From Bostrychus sinensis (lineage: Eukaryota > Chordata > Actinopteri > Gobiiformes > Eleotridae): DNA of 64,000 nucleotides. Positions within the stretch are counted from its first letter, which is position 1. Every line of letters begins with the position of its first letter. Both the position numbers and the translations under genes were made by a program. Location of the stretch: NCBI GenBank assembly GCA_020698575.1, contig CM036245.1, positions 1,015,837 through 1,079,836 on the forward strand. The letters are read 5' to 3'. This document shows positions 10,701 through 23,411 of this stretch, piece by piece. Below the pieces are notes generated by a model that saw only the letters and a list, made by a program, of their open reading frames with translations, was not told the DNA's origin and searched no databases.

Positions 10701-13700
10701 TCCTCAGCGGGCTCCTGTAGGGGACAGAGGTGTCTTGTTTGTGTCCTCAGCGGGCTCCTGTAGGGGACAGAGGTGTCTTGTTTGTGTCCTCAGCGGGCTC
10801 CTGTAGGGGACAGAGGTGTCTTGTTTGTGTCCTCAGCGGGCTCCTGTAGGGGACAGAGGTGTCTTGTTTGTGTCCTCAGCGGGCTCCTGTAGGGGACAGA
10901 GGTGTCTTGTTTGTGTCCTCAGCGGGCTCCTGTAGGGGACAGAGGTGTCTTGTTTGTGTCCTCAGCGGGCTCCTGTAGGGGACGGAGGTGTCTTGTTTGT
11001 GTCCTCAGCGGGCTCCTGTAGGGGACGGAGGTGTCTTGTTTGTGTCCTCAGCGGGCTCCTGTAGGGGACGGAGGTGTCTTGTTTGTGTCCTCAGCGGGCT
11101 CCTGTAGGGGACGGAGGTGTCTTGTTTGTGTCCTCAGCGGGCTCCTGTAGGGGACAGAGGTGTCTTGTTTGTGTCCTCAGCGGGCTCCTGTAGGGGACAG
11201 AGGTGTCTTGTTTGTGTCCTCAGCGGGCTCCTGTAGGGGACAGAGGTGTGAGCTCAGGTTTATGTGCTTCAGAAGCGTCAGAGACAAACAGAGTTGTGTT
11301 TGTGTGAAGGGACCACACTTCTACAGCACAAACACTGAAGAATACACAGGAACTGCCCTGTGACAACCAGATGTGGACCAGGGCTAAACCAGGTCTAAAC
11401 CAGGGCTAAACCAGGTCTAAACCAGGCCTAAACCAGGTCTAAACCAGGGCTAAACCAGGTCTAAACCAGGCCTAAACCAGGGCTAAACCAGGGCTAAACC
11501 AGGTCTAAACCAGGGCTAAACCAGGGCTAAACCAGGGCTAAACCAGGTCTAAACCAGGGCTAAACCAGGGCTAAACCAGGTCTAAACCAGGTCTAAACCA
11601 GGGCTAAACCAGGGCTAAACCAGGTCTAAACCAGGGCTAAACCAGGGCTAAACCAGGTCTAAACCAGGGCTAAACCAGGGCTAAATCAGGGCTGAACCAG
11701 GGCTAAACCAGGTCTAAACCAGGGCTGAACCAGGGCTAAATCAGGGCTGAACCAGGGCTAAATCAGGGCTGAACCAGGACTAAACCAGGGCTAAACCAGG
11801 TCTCAATCAGGGCTAAACGAGGGCTAAACCAGGTCTAAACCAGGGCTAAATCAGGGCTAAACCAGGTCTAAACCAGGTCTAAACCAGGTCTAAATCAGGG
11901 CTGAACCAGGTCTAAATCAGGGCTGAACCAGGTCTAAATCGGGGCTAAACCAGGTCTAAACCAGGGCTAAACCAGGGCTAAATCAGGGCTGAACCAGGGG
12001 TAAACCAGGTCTAAATCAGGGCTGAACCAGGGCTAAACCAGGTCTAAATCAGGGCTAAACCAGGTCTAAACCAGGTCTAAATCAGGGCTGAACCAGGTCT
12101 AAACCAGGTCTAAACCAGGGCTAAATCAGGGCTAAACCAGGGCTAAATCAGGGCTGAACCAGGGCTAAACCAGGTCTAAACCAGGGCTGAACCAGGGCTA
12201 AATCAGGGCTGAACCAGGGCTAAACCAGGTCTAAACCAGGTCTAAATCAGGGCTAAACGAGGGCTAAACCAGGTCTAAACCAGGGCTAAACCAGGGCTAA
12301 ATCAGGGCTGAACCAGGTCTAAACCAGGTCTAAATCAGGGCTAAATCAGGGCTGAACCAGGGCTAAACCAGGTCTAAACCAGGTCTAAATCAGGGCTGAA
12401 CCAGGTCTAAATCAGGGCTAAATCAGGGCTAAACCAGGGCTTAACCAGGGCTAAACCAGGTCTAAATCAGGGCTGAACCAGGGCTTAACCAGGGCTTAAC
12501 CAGGTCTAAACCAGGGCTAAACCAGGTCTAAATCAGGGCTGAACCAGGGCTAAACCAGGGCCAAACCAGGTCTAAACCAGGGCTAAACCAGGTCTAAACC
12601 AGGGCTAAATCAGGGCTAAACCAGGGCTAAATCAGGGCTGAACCAGGGCTAAACCAGGTCTAAATCAGGGCTGAACCAGGGCTAAATCAGGGCTGAACCA
12701 GGACTAAACCAGGGCTAAACCAGGTCTCAATCAGGGCTAAACGAGGGCTAAACCAGGGCTAAACCAGGGCTAAATCAGGGCTAAACCAGGTCTAAACCAG
12801 GTCTAAACCAGGTCTAAATCAGGGCTGAACCAGGTCTAAATCAGGGCTGAACCAGGTCTAAATCGGGGCTAAACCAGGTCTAAACCAGGGCTAAACCAGG
12901 GCTAAATCAGGGCTGAACCAGGGGTAAACCAGGTCTAAATCAGGGCTGAACCAGGGCTAAACCAGGTCTAAATCAGGGCTAAACCAGGTCTAAACCAGGT
13001 CTAAACCAGGTCTAAATCAGGGCTGAACCAGGTCTAAACCAGGGCTAAACCAGGTCTAAATCAGGGCTAAATCAGGGCTAAACCAGGTCTAAATCAGGGC
13101 TGAACCAGGGCTAAACCAGGTCTAAATCAGGGCTAAACCAGGTCTAAACCAGGGCTGAACCAGGTCTAAACCAGGTCTAAACCAGGTCTAAGCCAGGTCT
13201 AAACCAGGTCTAAACCAGGGCTGAGCCAGGGCTAAATCAGGGCTGAACCAGGTCTAAATCAGGGCTAAATCAGGGCTAAACCAGGGCTAAATCAGGGCTG
13301 AACCAGGGCTAAACCAGGTCTAAATCAGGGCTGAACCAGGTCTAAATCAGGGCTAAACCAGGTCTAAATCAGGGCTAAACCAGGTCTAAACCAGGTCTAA
13401 ATCAGGGCTGAACCAGGTCTAAACCAGGTCTAAATCAGGGCTAAACCAGGTCTAAATCAGGGCTAAACCAGGTCTAAACCAGGGCTAAACCAGATCTAAA
13501 TCAGGGCTAAACCAGGTATAAACCAGGGCTAAACCAGGTCTAAACCAGGTCTAAATCAGGGCTAAACCAGGTCTAAACCAGGTCTAAACCAGGGCTAAAC
13601 CAGGTCTAAATCAGGGCTGAACCAGGTCTAAACCAGGTCTAAATCAGGGCTGAACCAGGTCTAAACCAGGGCTAAACCAGGTCTAAACCAGGGCTAAACC

Positions 13701-16700
13701 AGGTCTAAACCAGGTCTAAACCAGGGCTAAACCAGGGCTAAACCAGGACTTCCCCAGAATGACAGTGTTGTGTGTTGTGTGACAGTTGTGTGTTTGTGTT
13801 GCAGGCCTCGTGTATGTGGACAGAAGTGCTGCGTGGGATGGAGCTGGTCTCACAGAACCAGGGGCTGCACCAAACGTGAGTAACAAACAAACAAACAACA
13901 AACAAACAACAAACAAACAGCAGGCAGTGAACTCAGCAGCAGGTCACATGTTCCACTTGGATTAGAGTCACAGTAAAGGACTTAGGTTAAACTGCAGGGT
14001 CTGGGCCTAAACAACAACAACACACAAACAACACAACACATCCCACACCTCGCTATGTTAATATTAAAAATACCTCTATATTTACCGTTATATGAATTAC
14101 ACACAGAAATAACACAACTAAATAAAAGCAGTAACAGAATTTAAAGGCTTCACTGCTACAAAGGTGTTGTTCCTCCGAGTACGTCACAGACAGGTTAATG
14201 GTAGTGTACTGACCTAAAACCAATCACAACCTTCACCACCGAGTTGACCTTTGACCTCCAAATGTGTAGTTATAGAACAGGGGTCTGCAAGAGCCAGCTG
14301 TTCTCAGAAACACAGGGCCGCAGCCGATTTTAATGCACAAAAGTCACTGAGCCAGTAACTAAACTAAGTTGCTGCAGCAGGTGCTGTGTGTGGGCTTCAG
14401 TCCATGCAGCAGAGGACGACATGATACAGATGCAGGTGGTTTTATCGTTGTCTAATTATTCCTTTATTGACTTTACATAACCAGACGTCAGACGCTTAAA
14501 GAGCCACGAGCAGCACGCGGCTCTGAAACCACAGCTGGTGTGGGGTGTCCACACAATATATTTATTCAGTCTAAAGCCCTATTCACACAGGATAAGCATT
14601 TACCCCTGGACCTCTGTAATTCAGGAATTACCCCCGATGTCAGTGTTTTTAGTCGGGCATTCACACAGGATAAACAATGTCTCAATTTTACAAACTTTCC
14701 GGATATGATGTATTGAAAATCACTCAGATTTATAATAAAAAAAAACAGATTTTGTTTATGTTTCTAGCTTTACTTAATCCTAAACTACTATCTTTTATTG
14801 ATTTCCTAACAAAAAACAAACTTTACCTCAGGCTACAGCGCAGCTCATCCATTATCTGTGCAGATTTCTCTTCTTAAACAGCAGGCTGGCGCTCTTTATT
14901 CATCCATTCACTGTGATTCTGGATCTAACTTTAGCACTGAAAGCTCCTAACTTTCCAAAACAGCCCCATGTTGCTCCAAAAACTTAGTCTAACGTTGCCA
15001 TGACGACGGGAGGTGTGTTTCCGGGTCACGTCTTCAACGTAGTTTGTTTACTTTTTTTTTTTTTTTTTTACTTTTTAATTGGAGAAAAAAGGTAATCGTT
15101 TTGGAGCAGGACCAAAAGAGACGTCTTATTATGAAGAGAGTTTAAATCCAGAGGTAAAATGGAGCGTTAACATTTTGGATCACTGTTAGGAACTTTAGCA
15201 AACAATCTGACGACAAAATCAGCCTGAATCACAGACACAGGGATTCACACAGGACTGGTTTTATCAGAGGACCTCTGTGTTGGCCTGAGATATGGTCGGT
15301 CATTTTCAGACGACATCAGAGATTTTTACAAATTACTGGAGGTCCCTGGGTAAAACTGACCCCGTGTGAACAGGGCTTCCATCCATCCATTTTCTTCCAC
15401 TTCCCCGGGGTTGGGTCCCAGGGGCAGCAGTCTCAGCAGGGTCAGACTCCACAGACACTTCCTCCAGCTCCTCCAGGGGAATCCTCAGCCTTCGTGTGTT
15501 CCCTGCTCAGCTGCTGAGGCAAGAAGTGACACCAGACTCAAAACACGACTAAACCAGGGCCAAAAAACTAAAGACTAAAGAAAAAATGCTGAACATGGTA
15601 AGTGTTGGAGGAAATGTGGGTACAAGTCAGTAGCCCCCCCTGCTGGACAGAAGTGGTATTAAACTGGTTACAACTGGAGCAGAGCTTCAGTGTTTTTGAC
15701 AGATACCTGCTACAGATAACACAGGCAGCCAGCAAAAAGGCAAAAACACACAAAAGGTTGAATAAGGAACCACTGACTGTCTCAGAATGGACAATTACAC
15801 AAAATCTACGTCATGGAGCAACTAACCTTCTCCTTGAGACACTGTTCAGAAAAATGTGAACAAATCTGCAAAAAGTGGAACTGTTTCCTGAATTAGAAAT
15901 TATACGAGAGCCTTGTGGTATTTCTTTTTACGACCTCTGGCAGAATTATCTGAAGTGTACATCATTTTGAACCTGAAAACCTGTGTAATGTCAAACTTCT
16001 AACAAGATGGCCCTCTTCTTGTTTTATTATGTTGTTTATTATGTTTGTATTATGTTTGAATGGTAATACTTGTCAGTAAAAATGCAAAAACATTCAATAA
16101 AAACAAACTAAACCAGGACAAAAACCAGGACTTGCTCGACTTTTGGCTTTACAAATGAAATACTTGATTCTGATACAACCTGGGGAGTATGAAGGGATTT
16201 GTCTTTGGCTAATGCCATATTCTGGTTTTCCACTTTTAATATTTTTCACCATTATGCTTTTAGTAAGAGGCCAGAGCAGATATGTTTGCACTGTGTTACT
16301 TTAAAGTGCCATGAAATAAATATAAAAATAAATAAAAGCTTTAGTATTATACTGTCTTTATTATCAAACCTCTTTTGTTCAGCTGATAATTCATTAAAAC
16401 AAATAAACCAGGCTTAAAAATGCAACTCAATCATACTTTATGTACTTCAGGTTTTTCAAAACAATACAGAGAGCCAAATGAATGCACATACTATAAAACA
16501 GGACCTGATTGTTAGATACTCTTAACGTGTGGCCTAAAGAAACACTCAAACAGTTCAAAATATGTTTTATTTACAACCCAATTCATGTCTCAGTAGTTCC
16601 ATTTTAACAGAGGGAGATTGTAGTGAAGGAAATAAAGTTTTTCTGCATTTTCATCAGTCTGCCTTTCCTCGTCGTGTTCAGTCCACATCCTCTCAGCGGG

Positions 16701-19700
16701 GACAGAGGAGGGAGGAGCAGAGAGGAACTTTCGTGCCATCGGAGCCAGGAGGTCGAAGCGAGCTGCGTTCTGTCTCCACCACTGCAGGGGGTCGCCCAGC
16801 TTCCTGTCGATCAGCGGCTCGTTCAGGTATTTCTCCAGCTGCTCTGAGAGGTCCAGCTTTTTGCCCTCCTCTAACTGTGGCCTCGGAGCTCCCAGGATGC
16901 TCGCATACATCTGCTCTACTAGACCAAGGCTGGGATTCTCCTCCAGTTTCGTCTGTTTTGGCTCCGGTCCTTGGTCTTTTTGGTCTTCCTCTGCCCGCAG
17001 AGCGGACAGCGCGGTGTGCTCCTCTCGCAGCCACTTCGGTGCGACGTTGAGCGCGGCCGCGGACAGGACGTTGCACTTGTAGCGAGGGTCCAGGAGCGTG
17101 GCGAGAACCAGAAGCTTCGTCTCCTCGATCTTGGCGTACCTCCGCTCCAGGCTCTGCAGCATGGTTTGCCTGAGCGTCACGAGGGCCCCGGCGGCCGGGC
17201 CCTCCGCCTGCAGGATCATCTTCAGCACGGAGACGCTCGGGATGATGCACGAAATGGAGGACTCAGATTTGCTCATTTCGCCAGTGACTTCCTCAAAAGG
17301 TGCCAAGGTTTCGATTAGGTTTTTGATTAAATCCCACTCTTCGGCTGTCGGCGGGGAGAAGTTGCCATATTTTTGCACATAAACACCGACGGCTCTCCTC
17401 TGCTCCTGCACGCGTCGCAGCATTTGCAGCGTGGAGCTCCAGCGCGTCGGCGTGTCCAGGATGACGCCGTTCTGAGGGACGTTGAGCTCGTTCTGGATCA
17501 TTCGGAGTCGTTGTTTTGCGAGCACCGAATGCTGGAAGTGCACGGCGCACGTTCGCACTTTGCCGATAACGTCCAGCACGTCTTGTTGGCTGTCGACGCC
17601 CTCCTCCACCACGCGCTGGATGGAATGGGCCGAGCAGCTGAGGTCCGGCACCTCCGTGAGCCTGAGCTCCTCTGTGATGTCCGCCCCGCTGTCTCTGAGC
17701 ACCATGAAAACACGGCTCTGGTTTATGTTCCAGTACTTCAGCAACGGCCGGAAAAACTGCCCCACGTAGTCTGCGGAGCTGGACTCTGTCGTCATGGCCT
17801 TCGCGTGGAGAACGACCTGCCGCCGCTCCCACTCCCCGTCGATAAAATGACACGTCAGATTCATCAAGGACTCCGATCCTGCCGTACAACAGTCTGCGGT
17901 GAACGACAAAAATGGCTCAGCTCTCTTTGCGGCGATGAACGCTCTGACGCGGGTTTGGACTTTCTTGTGAAGCTGATCCAGAAGGTTTGTGCGGTAAAAC
18001 TTCTCAGTCTTCACGGTGTATCTCGGCTCCAGAGTCGCCATCAGCCGCTGAAACCCCACGCCCGAGACGACGCTGAAGGGCTGGTTGTCTGTGGCGCACA
18101 TTTCCGCTATTACCGCGTCGATCTTTTTGGACTTTGAGTCGGTCTCCTTCCATTTGTTTTGCGGCCCGGACACTTGGGGTCTCGTCTGTTGGTGAATGGG
18201 CGCTGATAATGCGAGCTCCTCTTTTTTCCTCTTGGTTTCCTGGTAAATCTGCTGGTGGCGGGACTTCAGGTGATGCCAGACGTTGGTGGTGTTCTTGTTT
18301 TTGCTCGATGTGGACCCCATGCTCACTATTTGGTCACAGATGTTGCACTTGGCCTTTCCCGGTGTGGGTTCGGTGAAGTGCTGCCACAGCGGGTTGGCCA
18401 GCCGTGCAGCCATTTTCCTGCAAGAAAGAAAGAAAGAAAGTTAATACGAGAAGACATTTAATGTTAACTATTACAAACTGAAGTGCACACGAGACACTTT
18501 GTTGAAAAATACGTTCAGGTTACTGTGCGTTTACCTGGTCCACATGAGATAAACAAACTGCTGTGACAAAAGCGTGGGGAAAATAAGTAGAGAGGAGTTG
18601 ACGCTGACAGTGTGAAGATTAAAGTCCGCCTAGACTTTAGGGTAACCAAATTTCTAGACCCAAAAACCAGGACAAACTTGCAAAGTGACAACAAAGTTTT
18701 GCTAGAATCAAGACCAAACCAAGACTGAGCCAAGGCTGGGTACTGTCAGAGTTCAGAAGATTTTTAAGGACCGAGACCGAGACCTAACATTAAATCAAGG
18801 AGAAAAAAGACTTACATTGATTACATTCATGACTATTTTTATGATCTAAATGCATCAGACTTCATGATTAAACAGAGAACTGACCATTCCTGCTTGTGTA
18901 ATGAGAAAAACTAATTTATTCAAAATACGTTTATTACTTAACTACTACTCACTACTCTAAGTTATTTTCTTTTTGTGTTTGGAAAAAAATAAAAAATCTC
19001 AGACGCCACATCCAAAACTGAGTATATTTAGATTTGAGTAAAGATGCAGCTGAGATTGAGACCAAAACCAGTCTCAGGCACTACAACGCTATAAAACTGA
19101 CTCAGAAATGCAGTAAATGCAGCCAGGGCTCGAGATTAAAACATGATGCAATTTATTGATTAGAAATAATGACAATGTAAATAAACTGAGCGACAAAGGT
19201 CTTTAGTCAGATGATATGATTTAAAGTTTCCTATGCCGTTCTGTTCTGTTCTGTTGGTTAACATGGGGACAACTGGGACATGTTTTGTTGAAAACTGGGA
19301 CATATGAGTGTTTTTACAGATATGTGTTGGGACATGGGACAAAGGAGCCTAAAACTGGGACTGTCCCGGTTAAATATGGACATCTGGCCACCCCACAGTG
19401 CACCCGCGTGACCTCACCTGGCATTAAAGCTGCACTACCTGATTTCTTTTTCCTTGTATTTTGGTAAAGATAATTATTTAATTATAATGCAGCACAACAG
19501 AAGTCATCTGAGGAAAAACTGAGCCTCTGAGGTCACTGTGGGCTGTGTTTAAAGGGTTTTTGTTTTAGCCAATCACAAGCTTTCATAGGACAGGAGCGCT
19601 CCGATTGGTCAATACATCCTATATCTATCAGGAATAATGTGAAGGAGCTATTGCTTTAGTTCAAAATTCATAGCTTATTCGCAGTATTTTTATTTTATAT

Positions 19701-22700
19701 TGTAAAGAATTAAAAGCAGCTGTGGACAGACTTCAGGTTTGTGTGAGACTGTGAGGAATTAGGAAAGAGAAGTGTATCATTCAAACTTTTTTTAGACACA
19801 TCACTTTTACAGTCACAGAATCAGTGCAGCTTTAATCTGATTACTTCTGTTTTGCTCGAGACGTCTCCAGCTCCTTAAAACATCCGCTTCCCCCTCGCGT
19901 GCATTCACCGCTTTTTCACTTTTGCAAATCAGTAAAGAATAAAAATAACTGCTATACTTCGGTTTTCCTAAATGAATGAGTAAAGAAACCATTTTATGAC
20001 CTCAGTTCCCAGCGCCTTCCTGCTGGGAACTGAAGCCACAGCTGCGGAGTTGCGTAACAAAAGCGTCCGTACGTCTCCTCCTCGCGCAGCCCGTGGTTAC
20101 TTTTCCTCACAAAGAGACTTTTAATTAAATGTTTTCTGTTTAACTTTTACCTGCGCAGCCTCAGAGATTCCCCGTTTTTCCGCGGCTCTGTAGAAACTTG
20201 GAGCCTTCTGCGTGAGGCGTGTTGTTGTTCTGCTGCCGTTTGGGTCCTTCCTGCTGTCACGTGGTCGCCCCAGCAAGCGCCTGAACAAAAATCGGCAGAA
20301 AAGCCCCAGCGCGAGCCGATTACAGACGGGGGTTAAAAACAAAAAAATCGGCCCAAAAATGGAGCTCTAAAGCGTTTTAATGACTTATAACTGTAAGCTG
20401 AGAAGACTAAAATGTCCCTGTGCTAACTATCAGTGGCCACATCAAGGCAAATGTATAGAGTAGCTTTAATTTATTTCCAAGAAAATATATTGAACTATTA
20501 AAGCAAATGACTGCTAAATATTATTGAATATTACATGTTGTTTAGATATTTTTAGGTTTAATAGGTTGTTTCAAAGACAGTATTCAGATCATTTAATTTT
20601 AGATTATTATTATTATGGTTGAATTTTTTATACTTACACTCTATATTAAATAATCAAATATAGTAAAACGACTTAATGTAACAGGAGTTTATAGTGTTAT
20701 TTTGTATTTTAAAGGCATTTGAGTTTAAAAAAAAAAATGCAGGAGAATTGGCATTTACAATAAAGGAGGTATGTAGTTTTTTTTAGGATCTTATTGAATA
20801 ATTATCAACACATGTGAGTGAGGGGGGAACCTGTGGCGTAACAAATGTCCAGGGGGTAAACAAAACAAAAAAAGTTTGGGAGCCGCTGTCTCAGATCTGA
20901 AACAATGTAACAGTACTTTTCCTTGAGTACGTTGTATTTTCAGTACAGATTTGGTGAATGATTCAAACTCCTCCTCTGTTTTTGTGTTTTTCTCCAGCTC
21001 GGTGCCTCCCTCGGTGCCATAACGGAGCCGTGTGCCGACCTCAGAACCTCTGCGTGTGCCGGGACGGTTTTCACGGAGACCGGTGCCAGTTCTCCACGGT
21101 GACGGTCCTGCTGCCTGGGTCGGACCGGACCAGGACCAGGACCAGCACCAGGACCAGGACCAGCAGCATGACCTCAGCAGCGGGACAGAGGAGCAGAGGG
21201 GTCAGGAAGGTCCAGGTGGTCATCGTCAGTGGAAACTCCTCCGCGACGACTCCAGCTGTGAAAACACAGATTAATGAGACGACCTCAGGGTTTAGTCTGA
21301 AACAGGAGGTGACCTCAGAGAAACAGGACAGAGGTTCAACAGAGAGAGGTCCTTCAGCGGAGAATGAGGTCCCCATCGTCTCTGAAGAGGAACGAGCTGC
21401 TGAAAGGTTAGTTACACAGGAAAAGTTTACAGCACCTTTCTCTGGCACGCCCCCTTCAGCAATAAAACCAATCCCAGCCCCCAACTGCCCCAGGAAAAGA
21501 TAATAATAAACAAAAAATAAATAAAAGCTTCATCAGCCTTAGGGCTGCATTTAATGACTATTTTAGTAATTGGTTAGTTGATTAGTTTTACGATTAATTT
21601 GATTAATCTTCAGATAGTTTAGTTTGAGTAAATGCATGATGACCTGCTGGCCCAGCTGGATGTTACACACAGTATGTTATGTATGTTAGACACGTGCACA
21701 GCTCACAGGAACGTGCACAGCTCACAGGAACGTGCACAGCTCACAGGAACGTGCACAGCTCACAGGAACATGCACAGCTCACAGGAACGTGCACAGATAG
21801 AAACTGTGAAAGGAAAGCACACACAACATTTATTAATCAAATATGCTTTCGCTAACATGTTTTACAAATGAGACTCAGGGGAGAGGGCTCAGGTCCTAAA
21901 GTCGCACCAGAGACAGAGACAAACGTGTGTGAGTCTCTCTGTCCCAGCGCGGGACGCTTTACCAAAAACAAGTCCAGTCGTGATCTAAACGCACACTTCC
22001 CAGACTTCACTGTGACCCTGACTGCTCCTGTGTCTCCCTCAGGACCGACCCGAACCTGCAGCACGGACCGGGCCTGAAGACCAGTCCACAGGCAGAGGTG
22101 CATGATGGGAGCCTGGACACAGGGACGACAGAGGTGCATGATGGGAACCTGGACACAGGGACGACAGAGGTGCATGATGGGAGCCTGGACACAGGGACGA
22201 CAGAGGTGCATGATGGGAACCTGGACACAGGGACGACAGAGGTGCATGATGGGAGCCTGGACAGAGGGACGACAGAGGCAGAGGTGCATGATGGGAGCCT
22301 GGACACACGGGCGACAGAGGCAGAGGTGCATGATGGGAGCCTGGACAGAGGGACGACAGAGGTGCATGATGGGAGCCTGGACACACGGGCGACAGAGGCA
22401 GAGGTGCATGATGGGAGCCTGGACACACGGGTGACAGAGGCAGAGGTGCATGATGGGAGCCTGGACACAGGGACGACAGAGGCAGAGGTGCATGATGGGA
22501 GCCTGGACAGAGGGACGACAGAGGTGCATGATGGGAGCCTGGACACACAGGCGACAGAGGCAGAGGTGCATGATGGGAGCCTGGACAGAGGGACGACAGA
22601 GGCAGAGGTGCATGATGGGAGCCTGGAGGAGAGAGCGAGGTCTGAGGAGAAGAGGAAACCGTCTCTGAGGTTAGATACTTTTATCCAGATGACAGTAGCT

Positions 22701-23357
22701 TTAAATGGCCTTTCGATATAACTCTACTTGGGCTGCAACGATTATTGTGTTGATCAATTAATCTGTTGATTATTTTTTTGATCAATCAGTTAGTAATCAG
22801 ATAGTGAAGCGTGAGTAAAGTAGTTAAAAACTTGCAGTGTTTTGTAGTTCCCATTAGAGGTTTATAATAATTATACCAACATTTTTAATCTTTACTAAAT
22901 TTGAACCAGAGTAAGCTACAAATGTGCCACTTGAGGACGTTTGGATAGAGCATATTCACACACAAAGATGTTTTTAATAAAAAACACAAAATGTACATTG
23001 TAACTGTTTCTGTGGCTCTACTGCTGTCGTGTTAATAAACCTCCTCTCTCGGCACATGGCATGCTTCAGAAAAAGAATACTACAGTTAGTGATTAATCAA
23101 TTACTGTTAATTGATTACTTAGTTGACGATTATTTTAATAATGAATTATATCGATTAATCCGATCAGTTGTTGCAGCCCTAAGTACTCCACTATACTGCA
23201 GTTTAGCTTAAAACCAGCAGGTGGCAGTATTTAACTTACAACATTATTCTGGTCCCACTGTGATTCTGATACAAACACTGTCACATGGTAAAGGAAGTTA
23301 ACACAGGTCTCTGTTTGTTATCAGTAAGCCCTCTGTGTAGTAGTGGTAGTAGTAGTT

Positions 23358-23411
<54 letters not shown>

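Noticed and set aside
11375..13746. CTAAACC motif resembling plant-type telomere repeat
   Set aside because: The unit is 11 bp (CTAAACCAGGN) in an intron of a fish gene; no CCCTAAA or TTAGGG runs.
21852..22613. Minus-strand MHLCLCRPCVQAPI repeat protein of 253 codons
   Set aside because: Antisense shadow of ltbp4 exon 4, whose sense frame has correct splice phases on both sides.
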